Source: an uncultured Pseudomonadales bacterium (GTDB lineage Bacteria; Pseudomonadota; Gammaproteobacteria; Pseudomonadales; Azotimanducaceae). From it: a DNA stretch of 64,000 bases. The stretch is taken from NCBI GenBank assembly GCA_958295875.1, contig OY282379.1, positions 868,001-932,000 of the forward strand, in the 5' to 3' direction. The stretch's first letter is position 1. Each line of letters begins with the position of its first letter. The translations under genes were made by a program, and so were the position numbers. Of the stretch, positions 1-9,321 are shown in pieces. The notes under the pieces were generated by a model. It had not been told where the DNA came from, ran no database searches, and saw nothing but the letters and a program-made list of their open reading frames with translations.

Positions 1-449
1 ATCTCGACGCCAAACGATTCGGTGAGGGTGAAGTGCCGGTCGTAACCGGGCACCGGGCAGATCGCCTTCACGGCGCCCAGTTCGCGCCAAGGCGGGCCGT
101 TCAAGCCGTCGTTCATGGCCGTGTCGAAGGCCAAGTGCATCATCGAGAGGCTGCTGTTGCCAGCGGCCATCACTTGCTCCGGAGATATCCCCAAGAGCTC
201 GGCGCCGAGGGCGCGCGCCTCCGGAATGCCGCGCAGCCCGCCATAGTTGCGCACGTCCACGCCGTCGCTGGCGAGGAAGTCCCCCGCCAAGGCGCCGTCC
301 AGCGCATCGGAGAGCGCCACCTGATCCGCGCCGGGCTTGCCGCGCGTGAGATCGAGGGCGAGGTTGGCGCCTTGGGCAGTGGCGTAGCGAGCTTCCAGTT
401 CTTGCGTGAGGCCCTCGAGCTCGTCCGCGTCGCGTTCGTCGTATCTCAT
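1..449 (-). CDS. PLP-dependent aminotransferase, AspAT type Ic/MocR-like (partial, C-terminus outside window)
   Basis: The first 149 residues of a fold-type I PLP aminotransferase are visible; the rest lies left of the window. The segments LTRGKPG, RNYGGLRG and AAGNSSLSMMHLAFD match the N-terminal part of the aspartate aminotransferase type Ic group (Pfam PF12897), which transfers amino groups between aspartate or alanine and 2-oxo acids. The catalytic lysine would lie in the missing part, so substrate cannot be judged. The ATG overlaps the argC stop (ATGA), so the two genes are probably co-transcribed and translationally coupled, which would suit a transaminase in amino-acid synthesis. This last point is inference. 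Confidence 0.82.
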   Translation of the reverse strand, partial: MRYDERDADELEGLTQELEARYATAQGANLALDLTRGKPGADQVALSDALDGALAGDFLASDGVDVRNYGGLRGIPEARALGAELLGISPEQVMAAGNSSLSMMHLAFDTAMNDGLNGPPWRELGAVKAICPVPGYDRHFTLTESFGVE

Positions 450-1384
450 GCAGCGAGGCCGGTGGTCTCTGGCAAGCCCAGCATCAGGTTCAGGTTCTGC
501 ACGGCGGCGCCGGCCGCGCCCTTGCCCAGATTATCGAAGCGCGCGCAAAGCAGCACATGTTCTTCACTGCCGAACACCATGAGCTCGATGCGGTTGGTGC
601 CGTTGCAGGCGGTGGGGTCTAGAAAGCCATCGTCGCCGGCCGGCACCTCACCGAGCGGCAGCACCTTCACGAACGGCTCCCCGGCATAGCGCGCCGCCAG
701 CGTTTCCCGAACATCCGCCGCGGTCGCGCCGTGGCGCAGTTCGGAGCGGAACAGCGGCACCTGGGTGAGAATGCCCTTGAAGTAGTGCCCCACCATCGGC
801 GCGAACAACGGCGCGGCGGCGGTGCCCGCGTAGCGCTGCATCTCCGGCACATGCTTGTGGTTCAAGGTGAGCGCGTAGGCCTGCGTGCGCCACGGCGGAC
901 CGGCAGCGCAGGCCTCGTGCTTGGCGATGAGCGCCTTGCCGCCGCCGGAGTATCCCGACACCGCGTTGACGCGCAGCGGCGTCTCCGGCGGCAGCAAACC
1001 GGCGTCGATGAGCGGCCGCACAGACAGGCTGAAGCCGGTGGGATAGCAACCGGGGTTCGCCACCCGCCGCGCCTTTGCAATGGCGTCGCGGGCGCCGGCG
1101 GTGAGCTCTGGCAAACCGTAAATCCAGCCCGGCGCGATGCGATGCGCCGTGCTCGCATCGATGTAGCGGGCATTCGGCGCCAGCGCCGCGGCCGCACGGG
1201 CGGCGGCGTCCGGCAGGCACAGGATGGCCACATCCGCCGCGGCATGCAGGCCGGCGCGGCACGCCGCGTCCTTGCGTTGCGCGGCTGGCACCGTGAGGAG
1301 TTCGATGTCGTCGCGGGCGCTTAAGCGCTCGGCCAACTCAAGCCCTGTCGTGCCCGCTTGGCCATCGATGAAAACCTTGTGCAT
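446..1384 (-). CDS. argC: N-acetyl-gamma-glutamyl-phosphate reductase, short (type 2) form
   Basis: Catalyses the NADPH-dependent reduction of N-acetyl-glutamyl-phosphate to the semialdehyde, the third step of arginine synthesis, in the cytosol. The 312-residue length and the N-terminal segment FIDGQAGTTGLELAERL identify the short ArgC2 type. The catalytic cysteine is Cys113 in NPGCYPTG, and the SGYSGGGKALI loop follows. Longer ArgC1 proteins have about 345 residues, so this is full length for its type. It is the upstream gene of a pair with the overlapping aminotransferase. A -10-like TAGAAT lies 25 bases before the start. No other arg genes are in the window. Confidence 0.93.
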   Translation of the reverse strand: MHKVFIDGQAGTTGLELAERLSARDDIELLTVPAAQRKDAACRAGLHAAADVAILCLPDAAARAAAALAPNARYIDASTAHRIAPGWIYGLPELTAGARDAIAKARRVANPGCYPTGFSLSVRPLIDAGLLPPETPLRVNAVSGYSGGGKALIAKHEACAAGPPWRTQAYALTLNHKHVPEMQRYAGTAAAPLFAPMVGHYFKGILTQVPLFRSELRHGATAADVRETLAARYAGEPFVKVLPLGEVPAGDDGFLDPTACNGTNRIELMVFGSEEHVLLCARFDNLGKGAAGAAVQNLNLMLGLPETTGLAA

Positions 1385-1408
1385 CTCACAACCTTGAAGA
1401 TTCGGCGC

Positions 1409-1414
1409 ATTCTA
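1409..1414 (-). promoter_or_regulatory. Candidate -10 box of argC
   Basis: TAGAAT on the minus strand, 25 bases upstream of the argC ATG. No good -35 hexamer is visible at 16-18 bases. Position and sequence only. Confidence 0.35.
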
Positions 1415-1480
1415 GCCGACTCGGTTGGCAGCCTCTTGGGCGCTTGGCCGGCGGCGCTTCCGTGCGCGACGGCTCGCTTT

Positions 1481-2131
1481 TCAGGCGAACCGGGCCTGAA
1501 GCCAGCGCGCGATGTCCAGCGTCTCTTCGTGGCAGACATGGTGCCCCATGTCGTACTGCCGCCACTCCACCTGATAGTTGAGCGCGACCAAGGTGTCGCG
1601 GGAGGTGACGGCGCGGGCGATGGGAATCATCGGATCCAAGCGCCCATGCGCCATGAAGATGGGCACATCGACGCTCGCGAAGCTCACCCGCTCCGCCAAG
1701 CGCTCGTGGTCATGCACATAGGTGGACAGCGCCATGATGCCGGCGAAGCGGTCGCCGCTGGCGAGGCCCAAGTGCAAGGCCACGACGCCGCCTTGGGAGA
1801 AGCCGGCCAAGACGATGCGGTGCGGGGGAATGCCACCAGCGCGCTGTTTTTCCACCAACTCGGCCACCTGCGCCGCGGACGCCTCGATGGCGTCCATCCC
1901 GGCCAACGGCGCGCGTGGGTCGATGTCGTACCAAGCGCGCATCTCGGCGCCGCCATTGATGGTGACCGGCCGCATCGGCGCGTGCGGGAACACGAACTTG
2001 AGCGGCACGTCGAGGCCCAGTTCCGCCACGATCGGCTCGAAATCGTGCCCATCCGCGCCCAAGCCGTGCAGCCAGATGACAGCGCCGGCCGGCGGTTCGG
2101 CTGGGTTCAATTCCACGCACTCAAGGCTCAT
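1481..2131 (-). CDS. Carboxylesterase/phospholipase, alpha/beta hydrolase
   Basis: A 216-residue alpha/beta hydrolase of the carboxylesterase 2 / acyl-protein thioesterase family (Pfam Abhydrolase_2), which hydrolyses short-chain esters or thioesters in the cytosol. The oxyanion-hole segment LHGLGADGHDFEPIV is at residues 21-35. The catalytic triad can be read as Ser112 in GFSQGG, Asp166 in GRLDPMIP and His197 in YDMGHHVC. No signal peptide is present. The length is normal for the family. A -10-like TATGCT stands six bases before the ATG, so the transcript may be leaderless. It is transcribed away from the ABC exporter that follows. Natural substrate unknown. Confidence 0.9.
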   Translation of the reverse strand: MSLECVELNPAEPPAGAVIWLHGLGADGHDFEPIVAELGLDVPLKFVFPHAPMRPVTINGGAEMRAWYDIDPRAPLAGMDAIEASAAQVAELVEKQRAGGIPPHRIVLAGFSQGGVVALHLGLASGDRFAGIMALSTYVHDHERLAERVSFASVDVPIFMAHGRLDPMIPIARAVTSRDTLVALNYQVEWRQYDMGHHVCHEETLDIARWLQARFA

Positions 2132-2137
2132 GCGTGA

Positions 2138-2143
2138 AGCATA
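2138..2143 (-). promoter_or_regulatory. Candidate -10 box of the esterase gene (leaderless arrangement)
   Basis: TATGCT on the minus strand, separated from the ATG at 2131 by six bases. Transcription would start at or next to the start codon. One of several similar cases in this window. Confidence 0.35.
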
Positions 2144-2461
2144 GCACCCGCTGTTTGCCCGCAGCTTGGCGGCGGCGCTGGCGGGGCTGCACCACCGGGG
2201 CGGGGTATAGAATCAAGCATGGCCGCATCCGCCGGCACCCCTTCAGAGCAGGACCACCCCATGCCGCAAAGAACGCGAACCAGCGCCTCCGGGCATGCCG
2301 GGACGTGTTCGAGCCGAGCAGCAAGAAGGCGGCGCGTCCACGTCACCGGACGCCAACGCATTCCGGCGCGGAACGCGCGCCACCGCGCCGCGGCGCCCTG
2401 AGCCGCAGTGGGCCAAGACACGTCGGCCGGCGCCACGATGCGCCAGGAAGAGGCTCAAACC
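2144..2461. other. Divergent intergenic region, with a possible 60-codon leader ORF (2219-2401, plus strand)
   Basis: About 320 bases between the esterase and the ABC exporter. TAGAAT at 2208-2213 stands five bases before an ATG at 2219 that opens a 60-codon, Arg- and Ala-rich reading frame ending at 2401. This frame is in phase with the ABC exporter but separated from it by a stop. Its composition does not look like a conserved protein. It may be a leader, or the decayed N-terminus of the exporter gene. Nothing else was recognised here. Confidence 0.3.
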
Positions 2462-4267
2462 ATGGGCCGCCAAGGGCAAGCGGCGGTGGCGAGCCTGCGG
2501 CCGGCGCTGGCGTTCGCCCGCCCCTATCTCGGCCAAATGGCCATCGCCGCCGCCGCGCTCATCGTCACGGCTTCCGTGACCCTCTCCGTCGGCTGGGGCA
2601 TCCGCTTGGTGATCGACGAGGGCTTTGCCACCGGCAGCCCGGAACTGCTGCGGGCGAGCTTGGGCGTCTTCGCCGCGCTGGTTCTGGTGCTCGCCGCCGG
2701 CACCTTTGTGCGCTTCTACTTCGTTTCTTGGGTGGGCGAGCGGGTGAGCGCCGACATCCGCTTGGCGGTGTACGCCCGGTTGGTGCGGATGCATCCTGGC
2801 TTCTTCGAGGTGAACCTGCCCACGGAGATTCAATCGCGCATCACCACGGACACCACGCTCCTGCAAACCGTGATTGGGTCTTCCGCCTCCGTGGCGCTGC
2901 GCAACGCGCTCATGTTCATCGGCGGCCTAGTGCTGCTCTTCGTGACCAATCCCAAGCTCTCCACCATCGTTGTGATCAGCGCGCCGGTGGTCATCTCGCC
3001 CATCGTGCTGTTCGGGAGGCGGGTGCGGCGCCTGTCGCGCGCCAGCCAAGACACGTTGGCCGACGTCGGCAGCTACGCCGGCGAATCCCTGCGGCACATC
3101 AAGGTGGTGCAGGCATTCAGCCACGAGCGCCAAGACATCCACGCCTTTGGCACCAAGGTGGACACCGCCTTCGCCGTGGCCGCGCGGCGCATTCGTCAGC
3201 GCGCGTGGCTCGTCGTCGTCGTGATGACGCTCACGTTTGCAGCCATCGCCGGCATGTTGTGGTCTGGCGGCCAAGACGTGCTCGCCGGCCGCACCACCCC
3301 CGGCGAACTGGCCGCCTTCATCTTCTACGCCTTCATCGTCGCCGGCGCCGCCGGCGCCGTGAGCGAGGTGTGGGCAGACTTGCAGCGCGCCGCCGGCGCC
3401 ACCGAGCGGCTCATGGAACTGCTCGCCGAAGCGCCGGGGCTGCCGGAACCGCCAAAGCCCAAGGTGCCGATCACGCCGGGCGCCATCGCGTTCAAGGGCG
3501 TCTCCTATCGCTATCCGACGCGGCCAGACACCGCGGCGCTGGACGCCATCGACTTTGCCGTGCAGCCCGGCGAGATGGTGGCGCTGGTGGGGCCTTCCGG
3601 CGCCGGCAAAAGCACCGCGCTCGACCTGATGCAGCGCTTCCGCGACCCGACGGCGGGCGTGGTGGAAGTGGCCGGGGTGGATGCGCGGCAACTCTCGCTG
3701 CAGGCGCTGCGGGCAGACATCGCCTTCGTGCCACAGCATCCGGCGCTGTTCTCCGGCAGCATCCGCGACAACGTGCGCTACGGCGATGTCGAGGCGAGCG
3801 AGCAGCGCGTGCATGCGGCGCTCAAGGCGGCCCACGCCCAAGACTTCGCCAGCGCTTTGGCGCAGGGCATCGACACCCGCATCGGCGAGGACGGCGAAGG
3901 GCTCTCCGGCGGCCAGCGGCAACGCATCGCCATCGCCCGCGCCCTGCTCCCGGCGCCACGCATCCTGCTCATGGACGAACCCACCAGCGCGTTGGATGCG
4001 CACAGCGAGGCGGCCATCCGCAGCACCCTCGGCGAGCTCAAGGGCCGTTGCACCACCGTCATCGTCGCGCACCGGCTCTCTACCGCGGCGGCGGCGGACC
4101 GCATCATCGTGCTCGATGCCGGCCGCATCGTCGCCACCGGCAGCCACGAAGCCTTGCTGCGGGATTGTGAGCTCTACCGTGGCTTCGCAACGGTGCAGCG
4201 CACCGATGGCGGGCGAGCAGCCGACGCCTATAATGACCGCGCAGCCATTGCTGGGAGCATGACTTGA
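2462..4267 (+). CDS. ABC exporter, MsbA-like fused permease/ATPase
   Basis: A 601-residue half-transporter: six-helix type-1 exporter domain (about residues 20-300) followed by a nucleotide-binding domain. The Walker A GPSGAGKST is near residue 377, the signature LSGGQRQRIAIARALL near 480, and the Walker B ILLMDEPTSALD near 502. Such proteins work as dimers in the inner membrane and export lipids, drugs or peptides; MsbA itself flips lipid A. No lpxK is adjacent, so lipid A specificity is not implied. I chose the ATG at 2462 because GGAAGAGG stands eight bases upstream. GTG 2408 and ATG 2438 are in-frame alternatives. Confidence 0.88.
   Translation: MGRQGQAAVASLRPALAFARPYLGQMAIAAAALIVTASVTLSVGWGIRLVIDEGFATGSPELLRASLGVFAALVLVLAAGTFVRFYFVSWVGERVSADIRLAVYARLVRMHPGFFEVNLPTEIQSRITTDTTLLQTVIGSSASVALRNALMFIGGLVLLFVTNPKLSTIVVISAPVVISPIVLFGRRVRRLSRASQDTLADVGSYAGESLRHIKVVQAFSHERQDIHAFGTKVDTAFAVAARRIRQRAWLVVVVMTLTFAAIAGMLWSGGQDVLAGRTTPGELAAFIFYAFIVAGAAGAVSEVWADLQRAAGATERLMELLAEAPGLPEPPKPKVPITPGAIAFKGVSYRYPTRPDTAALDAIDFAVQPGEMVALVGPSGAGKSTALDLMQRFRDPTAGVVEVAGVDARQLSLQALRADIAFVPQHPALFSGSIRDNVRYGDVEASEQRVHAALKAAHAQDFASALAQGIDTRIGEDGEGLSGGQRQRIAIARALLPAPRILLMDEPTSALDAHSEAAIRSTLGELKGRCTTVIVAHRLSTAAAADRIIVLDAGRIVATGSHEALLRDCELYRGFATVQRTDGGRAADAYNDRAAIAGSMT
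4229..4234 (+). promoter_or_regulatory. Consensus -10 box inside the end of the ABC exporter gene
   Basis: TATAAT, a perfect -10 hexamer, 29 bases before the TTG start of the small secreted protein. The -35 region is poor. It could give that gene its own transcript. Confidence 0.35.
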
Positions 4268-4677
4268 CCCATCTGACACGCGCCGCCGCCATCGCAGCCC
4301 TCGCCTTCGCCAGCCCGGGTTTCGGCCATCCAGCCGACGCTGACGCGCCATCTGGGCTCGTTGGCGCTTGGGTGATCACCTCCGAAGGGCGGCGCGGTCC
4401 GAGCGAGAGCCTGCTCACCGTCGAACACACGGACGCCGGCTATCGCGGCACTTGGGTCGGCCCACGCGGGAACGAGCTCGAAGTGGACAACCTGCAGATA
4501 GACGGCGCCAACTTCTCATTCGGGATGACGCTGAACATCCGGATAATGAACGTCAAACTCACCTATCGCGGCACCTTGGCCGGAGACGCGGTGAGCGGCA
4601 CCATCGACACGCCGCGCGGCCAGCAGCCGTTCACCGGCGCGCGGCGTCAAGCCGACAGCGAGGCCGCCGCCGACTGA
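4264..4677 (+). CDS. Small secreted protein of unknown function
   Basis: A 137-residue protein beginning at TTG, which overlaps the stop of the ABC exporter (TTGA); no ATG is available in frame before the signal peptide. The N-terminus has a hydrophobic stretch (AAAIAALAFASPGFGHPADA) that looks like a signal peptide, so the product is probably periplasmic. The mature part is rich in short beta-like segments (GYRGTWVGPRG, KLTYRGTLAGD, VSGTIDT). I do not recognise a named family. The overlap suggests translation together with the exporter, but a TATAAT box within the exporter could also drive it alone. Confidence 0.65.
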   Translation: MTHLTRAAAIAALAFASPGFGHPADADAPSGLVGAWVITSEGRRGPSESLLTVEHTDAGYRGTWVGPRGNELEVDNLQIDGANFSFGMTLNIRIMNVKLTYRGTLAGDAVSGTIDTPRGQQPFTGARRQADSEAAAD

Positions 4678-4749
4678 CCGGCGGTTGCCGCTGGCGGACG
4701 CCGTCTGGCGATTAGAGGCCGCTCCAAGAACGGCTCGCCACCCATCGCT

Positions 4750-4755
4750 TAGACT
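4750..4755 (+). promoter_or_regulatory. Candidate -10 box of the ZIP transporter gene (leaderless arrangement)
   Basis: TAGACT ends eight bases before the ATG at 4764, placing the expected transcription start at or beside the start codon. No Shine-Dalgarno sequence is present. Confidence 0.35.
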
Positions 4756-4763
4756 GCCGCGGC

Positions 4764-5564
4764 ATGGATCCCCTTTCGCTGCTGGCCGTCTACGCGGCGG
4801 CCTTGGTCGCGCTGTCGCTGCTCGGCGGCTGGCTGCCTTCTCTGGTGCAAGTCACCCACACCCGCCTGCAGGCCTCGATGAGCCTCGTGGCCGGCCTCAT
4901 CCTCGGCATCGCCCTCTACCATCTGCTGCCACACAGCGTGGCCTTGTTCACCGGGGAAGACGCCTTCGAGACAGCGCTCTGGTGGGCGATGCTGGGCGTC
5001 GTCTTCCTCGTGCTGCTGCTGCGCGTCTTCCAATTCCATCAGCACGACTTCAGTAATGAGGCGCAGGGGCACGGGGATGCCCCTGCGACCACGCCGCGCT
5101 GGCTCGGCATCGCGCTCGGCTTGGGGCTGCACACCGCGGTGGAAGGCATGGCGCTCGGCGCCAGCGTGCGCGCGGTCGGCGGCGCCTACGGCGGCACCGC
5201 GCTGCTCGGCGCCGGCGTGTTCCTCGCCATCGCCCTGCACAAACCGCTGGACGCGCTCTCCATCGCGGCGACGATGCGCAGCGCGCGCCTAGGCCGCCGG
5301 ACGCGGATGGCCATCAACATCGGCTTCGCGGCGCTGTGCCCCGCCGCCGCCGCGCTTGCGTATTGGGGCGTGGGCTTGGTGGCGCCGGGCAGCGAGTTCG
5401 TCGTGGGCCGGGCGCTGGCCTTTTCTGCCGGGGCGTTCCTGTGCATTTCGTTGAGCGACCTGCTGCCCGAAATCCACTTCCACGGCCACGACCGCGGCAA
5501 GCTCAGCGTGTGCTTCTTGGCCGGCGTCGCCCTTGCCTACTCGCTGCACTTGATGGAGGCGTAG
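4764..5564 (+). CDS. ZIP family divalent metal transporter
   Basis: A 266-residue polytopic membrane protein with about eight hydrophobic segments, typical for ZIP carriers, which bring Zn2+, Fe2+ or related ions into the cytosol. The helix-4 metal motif is present as [12 protein letters not shown] (His123, Glu127). Helix 5 has [11 protein letters not shown] (His159), a variant of the HExxE-like motif with Lys in place of Glu. A short His-containing cytoplasmic loop (FHQHDF, about residues 91-96) lies between helices 3 and 4. The gene stands alone between the secreted protein and the racemase. Metal specificity cannot be told from sequence. Confidence 0.88.
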   Translation: MDPLSLLAVYAAALVALSLLGGWLPSLVQVTHTRLQASMSLVAGLILGIALYHLLPHSVALFTGEDAFETALWWAMLGVVFLVLLLRVFQFHQHDFSNEAQGHGDAPATTPRWLGIALGLGLHTAVEGMALGASVRAVGGAYGGTALLGAGVFLAIALHKPLDALSIAATMRSARLGRRTRMAINIGFAALCPAAAALAYWGVGLVAPGSEFVVGRALAFSAGAFLCISLSDLLPEIHFHGHDRGKLSVCFLAGVALAYSLHLMEA

Positions 5565-5653
5565 CACAGCCGCAGCGCGGCCGCAGCCGGAAGCCCGCCC
5601 GCTGCGCTTCGGGTTACACTCGCGTTCGGGAGAGTGAGCTTTGGGGGAAGCGC

Positions 5654-6784
5654 ATGGGACCGCTGCGAGGATTTCGCGTTATCGAGCTGGCCGGCATCGG
5701 CCCCGGCCCATTCTGCGGCATGATGCTCTCAGACATGGGCGCGGAGGTGATCCGGGTGGACCGCTTGGCCGCCGGCGGCCAAGGCAAGCGCCCGCGCGAC
5801 GTGATGGCGCGCAATCGCCGCTCCATCGGCGTGGATCTCAAGTCGCCGGAGGGCGTCGAGGTGGTGCTGCGGCTCTGTGAATCCGCAGACGCGCTGTTCG
5901 AGGGGTTCCGCCCCGGCGTCACGGAACGCTTAGGGGTAGGGCCGGAGCCGTGCATGGCGCGCAATCCGCGCCTCGTCTATGGCCGCATGACGGGTTGGGG
6001 CCAAGTTGGCCCGCTGGCCCGCGCCGCCGGCCACGACATCAACTACATCGGCCTCGCCGGCGCCCTGCACGCCATCGGCGAGAAGGGGCAGAAGCCCGTG
6101 CCGCCGCTCAACTTGGTTGGAGACTTCGGCGGCGGTGGCATGTTGCTCGCGTTCGGCTTGGTGTGCGCCATGCTGGAGGCCAGCCGCTCTGGGCAAGGCC
6201 AAGTGGTGGACGCCGCGATGGTGGACGGCGCCGCCGCGCTGATGGCGACGTTCTTCTCCATGGGCGGCTTCTTCAGCGACAAGCGCGGCAGCAACCTGCT
6301 CGACGGCGGCGCGCACTTCTACAACACCTACGAGACGAAAGACGGCGAACACATCTGCGTCGGCGCCATCGAGCCGCAGTTCTACAAGCTCTTGGTGGAA
6401 AAGTCTGGCGTGGACGCCGCAGCGTTCAGCGCGCAGATGGATGCCAGCAAGTGGGACGGCTACAAGGCGGAACTCACCGCGGTGTTCAAGACGCGAACGC
6501 GCGACGAGTGGTGCGAGATCATGGAAGGCACGGACATTTGCTTTGCGCCAGTGCTGTCCATCTTCGAGGCGCCGGAGCATCCGCACAACAAGGATCGCCA
6601 AACATTCGTGGAAGTGGACGGTTTGATGCAGCCGGCGCCGGCGCCACGCTTCAGCCGCACAGAGCCGGAAATCGCCCACAGCGCGCGCCGCCCTGGGGAA
6701 GATTCCGCCACGGTGCTTGAAGAGGCCGGCTTGACTGCCGCGGAAATCGCGGCGTTGCAGGATGCGGGGGTGGTGGCGGCGTAA
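5654..6784 (+). CDS. Alpha-methylacyl-CoA racemase (CaiB/BaiF CoA-transferase family III)
   Basis: A 376-residue enzyme that inverts the C2 configuration of 2-methylacyl-CoA esters, a step in degradation of branched fatty acids and sterol side chains. The catalytic pair of the mycobacterial racemase MCR can be placed as His127 ([13 protein letters not shown]) and Asp157 (LVGDFGGG), and the glutamate of [12 protein letters not shown] is also kept. These residues separate it from CoA-transferases of the same fold. The ATG at 5654 is preceded by GGGGGAAG, a good ribosome site; longer frames upstream run into the ZIP gene and are not used. TACACT at 5615 may be its -10 box. Confidence 0.92.
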   Translation: MGPLRGFRVIELAGIGPGPFCGMMLSDMGAEVIRVDRLAAGGQGKRPRDVMARNRRSIGVDLKSPEGVEVVLRLCESADALFEGFRPGVTERLGVGPEPCMARNPRLVYGRMTGWGQVGPLARAAGHDINYIGLAGALHAIGEKGQKPVPPLNLVGDFGGGGMLLAFGLVCAMLEASRSGQGQVVDAAMVDGAAALMATFFSMGGFFSDKRGSNLLDGGAHFYNTYETKDGEHICVGAIEPQFYKLLVEKSGVDAAAFSAQMDASKWDGYKAELTAVFKTRTRDEWCEIMEGTDICFAPVLSIFEAPEHPHNKDRQTFVEVDGLMQPAPAPRFSRTEPEIAHSARRPGEDSATVLEEAGLTAAEIAALQDAGVVAA

Positions 6785-6875
6785 CGAGGCGCTCGCCATG
6801 CGCCGCTTGGCCGAGTGTGGGGACGCTCGCCAAGGTTCACAAGGCTCGGGAGGAAGCTGACAACGGGAGGATTCG

Positions 6876-7409
6876 ATGAGCGTGGAGCTGCTCGACACGC
6901 CGCGCTTTCATGGGTTCCGGGTACGCAGACAAATCGACAAGAAGACGTACCAGGAATACTTTTCGCTGAAACAGGGCGGCCATCGGCTGCGTGGCCCGGC
7001 CCGGGCGGCGGTGCGTCAGCGCGCCGAGGCGCGGGACGCGGAGCTCGCCTCGACGCAACGCTTGGCCCGCGAACGCGCCGCCAAGAACGTGCGCTTGGAT
7101 GAACGCGGGCGGGTGCGCGGCATCCTGTTCCGCCGCAAGGTGGAGAAGAGCGGCGCCGTCACGCCAACATTCCAAGTGGGCATCATGTCCGTGATGGAAG
7201 GCCGGCTGGTGAACACCACCGTCTCCATCAAACAGCACGGCTTCGACGAGGCCTGGCGGCGCGCGGTGTCGTTCTACGCCCGCCACCGCGGGCTCTCTCC
7301 CGGCTCGACCGCTTATCGACGCCTGCTTAACGCCAAGCCCCACGAGACCGATGCGCCGCGTCTGTACGGGCCCGCTCTGGCGGCGCGGGGGCCGCGGCGC
7401 GCCTCATGA
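6876..7409 (+). CDS. Conserved-looking protein of unknown function, possibly AP2-like
   Basis: A 177-residue soluble basic protein with a strong ribosome site (GGGAGG) before the ATG. The first part, FRVRRQIDKKTYQEYFSLKQ, followed by an Arg/Ala-rich helix, then VRGILFRRKVEKSG and TFQVGIMSVMEGRLVNTT and SIKQHGFDEAWRRAVSFYA, has a beta-beta-beta-alpha rhythm that reminds me of AP2/integrase DNA-binding folds. This is a pattern impression only. Fourteen bases separate it from the PrpE start, so they may be co-transcribed. Function unknown. Confidence 0.7.
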   Translation: MSVELLDTPRFHGFRVRRQIDKKTYQEYFSLKQGGHRLRGPARAAVRQRAEARDAELASTQRLARERAAKNVRLDERGRVRGILFRRKVEKSGAVTPTFQVGIMSVMEGRLVNTTVSIKQHGFDEAWRRAVSFYARHRGLSPGSTAYRRLLNAKPHETDAPRLYGPALAARGPRRAS

Positions 7410-7422
7410 GCAGTTGCGCCCC

Positions 7423-9321
7423 ATGAGCGCCTACGCGAACGCCCATCGCCGCGCGCTTGAAGACCCGCAGGGTTTCTGGGGCGACCGGGCACGGGAGATC
7501 GATTGGTTTCGGTTTCCCGACACCATCTTGGACCAAGACGAAAACGGCGCTTGGCGCTGGTTCCAAGGCGGCAAGCTGAACACCGCTTGGCTCGCGTTGG
7601 ACCGGCATGTGGAAGCGGGGCGCGGTGACACGACGGCGCTCATCTACGATTCGCCCGCCACCGGCGCCGTCCAACGCTTCACCTATTCGGAGTTGAAGGA
7701 CCTGACGGCGCGTTTGGCCGGCGGCCTCGCCGCCCTCGGCGTCGCAAAGGGCGACCGCGTGCTCATCTACATGCCGATGGTGCCGGAGGCGGTGGCGGCG
7801 ATGCTGGCGTGTGCCCGCCTGGGCGCCGTGCATTCGGTAGTGTTCGGCGGTTTCGCGGCGCCGGAACTCGCCGCCCGCATCGATGACGCGCGGCCCAAGG
7901 TGATCCTCTCCGCCTCCTGCGGCATCGAGTTCGACCGCGTCATTCCCTACAAGCCGCTGCTCGACGCCGCGGTGCAACACGCGGACCACAAGCCGACCCA
8001 CTGCGTCATCCTGCAGCGCGAGCAGGCCACCGCAACGCTCCACGCGCCACAAGACTTGGACTGGCGGGATTGGCAGGCGGCAAGCGCTCCCCACGACCCG
8101 GTGGCCGTGGATGCGACAGACCCGCTCTACATCCTTTACACGTCTGGCACCACCGGCAAGCCCAAGGGCGTGCTGCGCGACAACGGCGGCCACGCGGTGG
8201 CGTTGCACTACAGCATGGAGGCCATCTACGGCATGCGCGCCGGCGAGGTGTTCTGGGCCGCCTCCGACATCGGCTGGGTGGTCGGCCACTCCTACATCGT
8301 TTACGCCCCCCTCTTTGCCGGCTGCGCGAGCGTGCTGTACGAAGGCAAGCCCGTGCGCACCCCAGACGCCGGAGCGTTTTGGCGCGTCATCGCCGAGCAT
8401 GGCGTGAAGTCCTTCTTCGTGGCGCCCACGGCGTTCCGCGCCATCAAGAAGGAAGACCCAAACGCTGCGTTGAAGGCGCGCTACGACTTGAGCTGCCTCA
8501 AGTACCTCTTCGTGGCCGGCGAGCGGCTCGACCCACCCACCTACCACTGGCTCAAAGACACGCTGCCCGGCGTGCCCGTGATCGACCATTGGTGGCAAAC
8601 GGAGACGGGCTGGGCCATCTGCGCCAACATGGCCGGCGTGGAACTGCGGGAGACCCGCGCCGGCAGCCCCGGCTTTCCCATGCCCGGCTACGACCTGCGG
8701 ATCTTGGACGATGACGGCGCCGAGCTCGGCCCCGACGCAGAGGGCCAGGTGGTCGTGCGGGAACCGTTGCCTCCCGGCTGCTTCCCGACGCTGTGGCAAG
8801 ACCACGAGCGCTTCGTCGACGCCTACTTCAGTCGCTATCCCGGCTACTACCTCACCGGCGATGGCGGCTATCAAGACGCCGACGGCTACGTCTACATCAT
8901 GGGGCGCGTGGACGATGTGATGAACGTGGCTGGACATCGCCTCTCCACAGGGCAGATGGAGGAAGTGGTGGCAAACCATCCAGCGGTGGCGGAGTGCGCG
9001 GTGGTGGGCATCGCGGATGCGGAGAAGGGCCAAGTGCCGCTTGGCCTGGTCGTGTTGAAGGATGGCGTGAACCAAGATGCGGCGGCGCTGCAGCGGGAGC
9101 TTGTCGCGGCGGTGCGCGAGGGCGTCGGCGCGTTCGCCAACTTCAAGCGCGCGCTGGTGGTGCCGCGGCTGCCGAAGACGCGCTCCGGCAAGATTCTGCG
9201 CCAGACGCTGCGCAAGTTGATCGATGGCGAGCCGGTTGCGCCGCCATCCACCATTGAAGACGCCGCGGTGCTGCCAGAGATCGCGACAGTGCTCGGCGCG
9301 GCGGCAGAGGCCGCGCCTTGA
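7423..9321 (+). CDS. prpE: Propionyl-CoA synthetase
   Basis: A 632-residue acyl-CoA synthetase of the acetyl/propionyl-CoA ligase family. It activates propionate with ATP and CoA through an acyl-adenylate in the cytosol. The P-loop YTSGTTGKPKG is near residues 239-249, followed by VLRDNGGHAVAL, a segment typical of PrpE. DHWWQTETGW is the substrate/AMP motif, YYLTGDGGYQDADGY the hinge, and TRSGKILR carries the catalytic lysine. The ATG at 7423 was chosen because the N-terminus then matches the family; the upstream in-frame start overlaps the preceding gene. No prpBCD genes are nearby, so it may feed another propionyl-CoA route. Broader short-chain specificity is possible. Confidence 0.9.
   Translation: MSAYANAHRRALEDPQGFWGDRAREIDWFRFPDTILDQDENGAWRWFQGGKLNTAWLALDRHVEAGRGDTTALIYDSPATGAVQRFTYSELKDLTARLAGGLAALGVAKGDRVLIYMPMVPEAVAAMLACARLGAVHSVVFGGFAAPELAARIDDARPKVILSASCGIEFDRVIPYKPLLDAAVQHADHKPTHCVILQREQATATLHAPQDLDWRDWQAASAPHDPVAVDATDPLYILYTSGTTGKPKGVLRDNGGHAVALHYSMEAIYGMRAGEVFWAASDIGWVVGHSYIVYAPLFAGCASVLYEGKPVRTPDAGAFWRVIAEHGVKSFFVAPTAFRAIKKEDPNAALKARYDLSCLKYLFVAGERLDPPTYHWLKDTLPGVPVIDHWWQTETGWAICANMAGVELRETRAGSPGFPMPGYDLRILDDDGAELGPDAEGQVVVREPLPPGCFPTLWQDHERFVDAYFSRYPGYYLTGDGGYQDADGYVYIMGRVDDVMNVAGHRLSTGQMEEVVANHPAVAECAVVGIADAEKGQVPLGLVVLKDGVNQDAAALQRELVAAVREGVGAFANFKRALVVPRLPKTRSGKILRQTLRKLIDGEPVAPPSTIEDAAVLPEIATVLGAAAEAAP

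Noticed and set aside
33-689. 218-codon plus-strand frame at the left edge
   Set aside because: Runs opposite to the aminotransferase and argC, both supported by conserved motifs.
2927-4351. 474-codon open frame opposite the ABC exporter
   Set aside because: Antisense shadow without domains; the exporter has all its ATPase motifs on the other strand.
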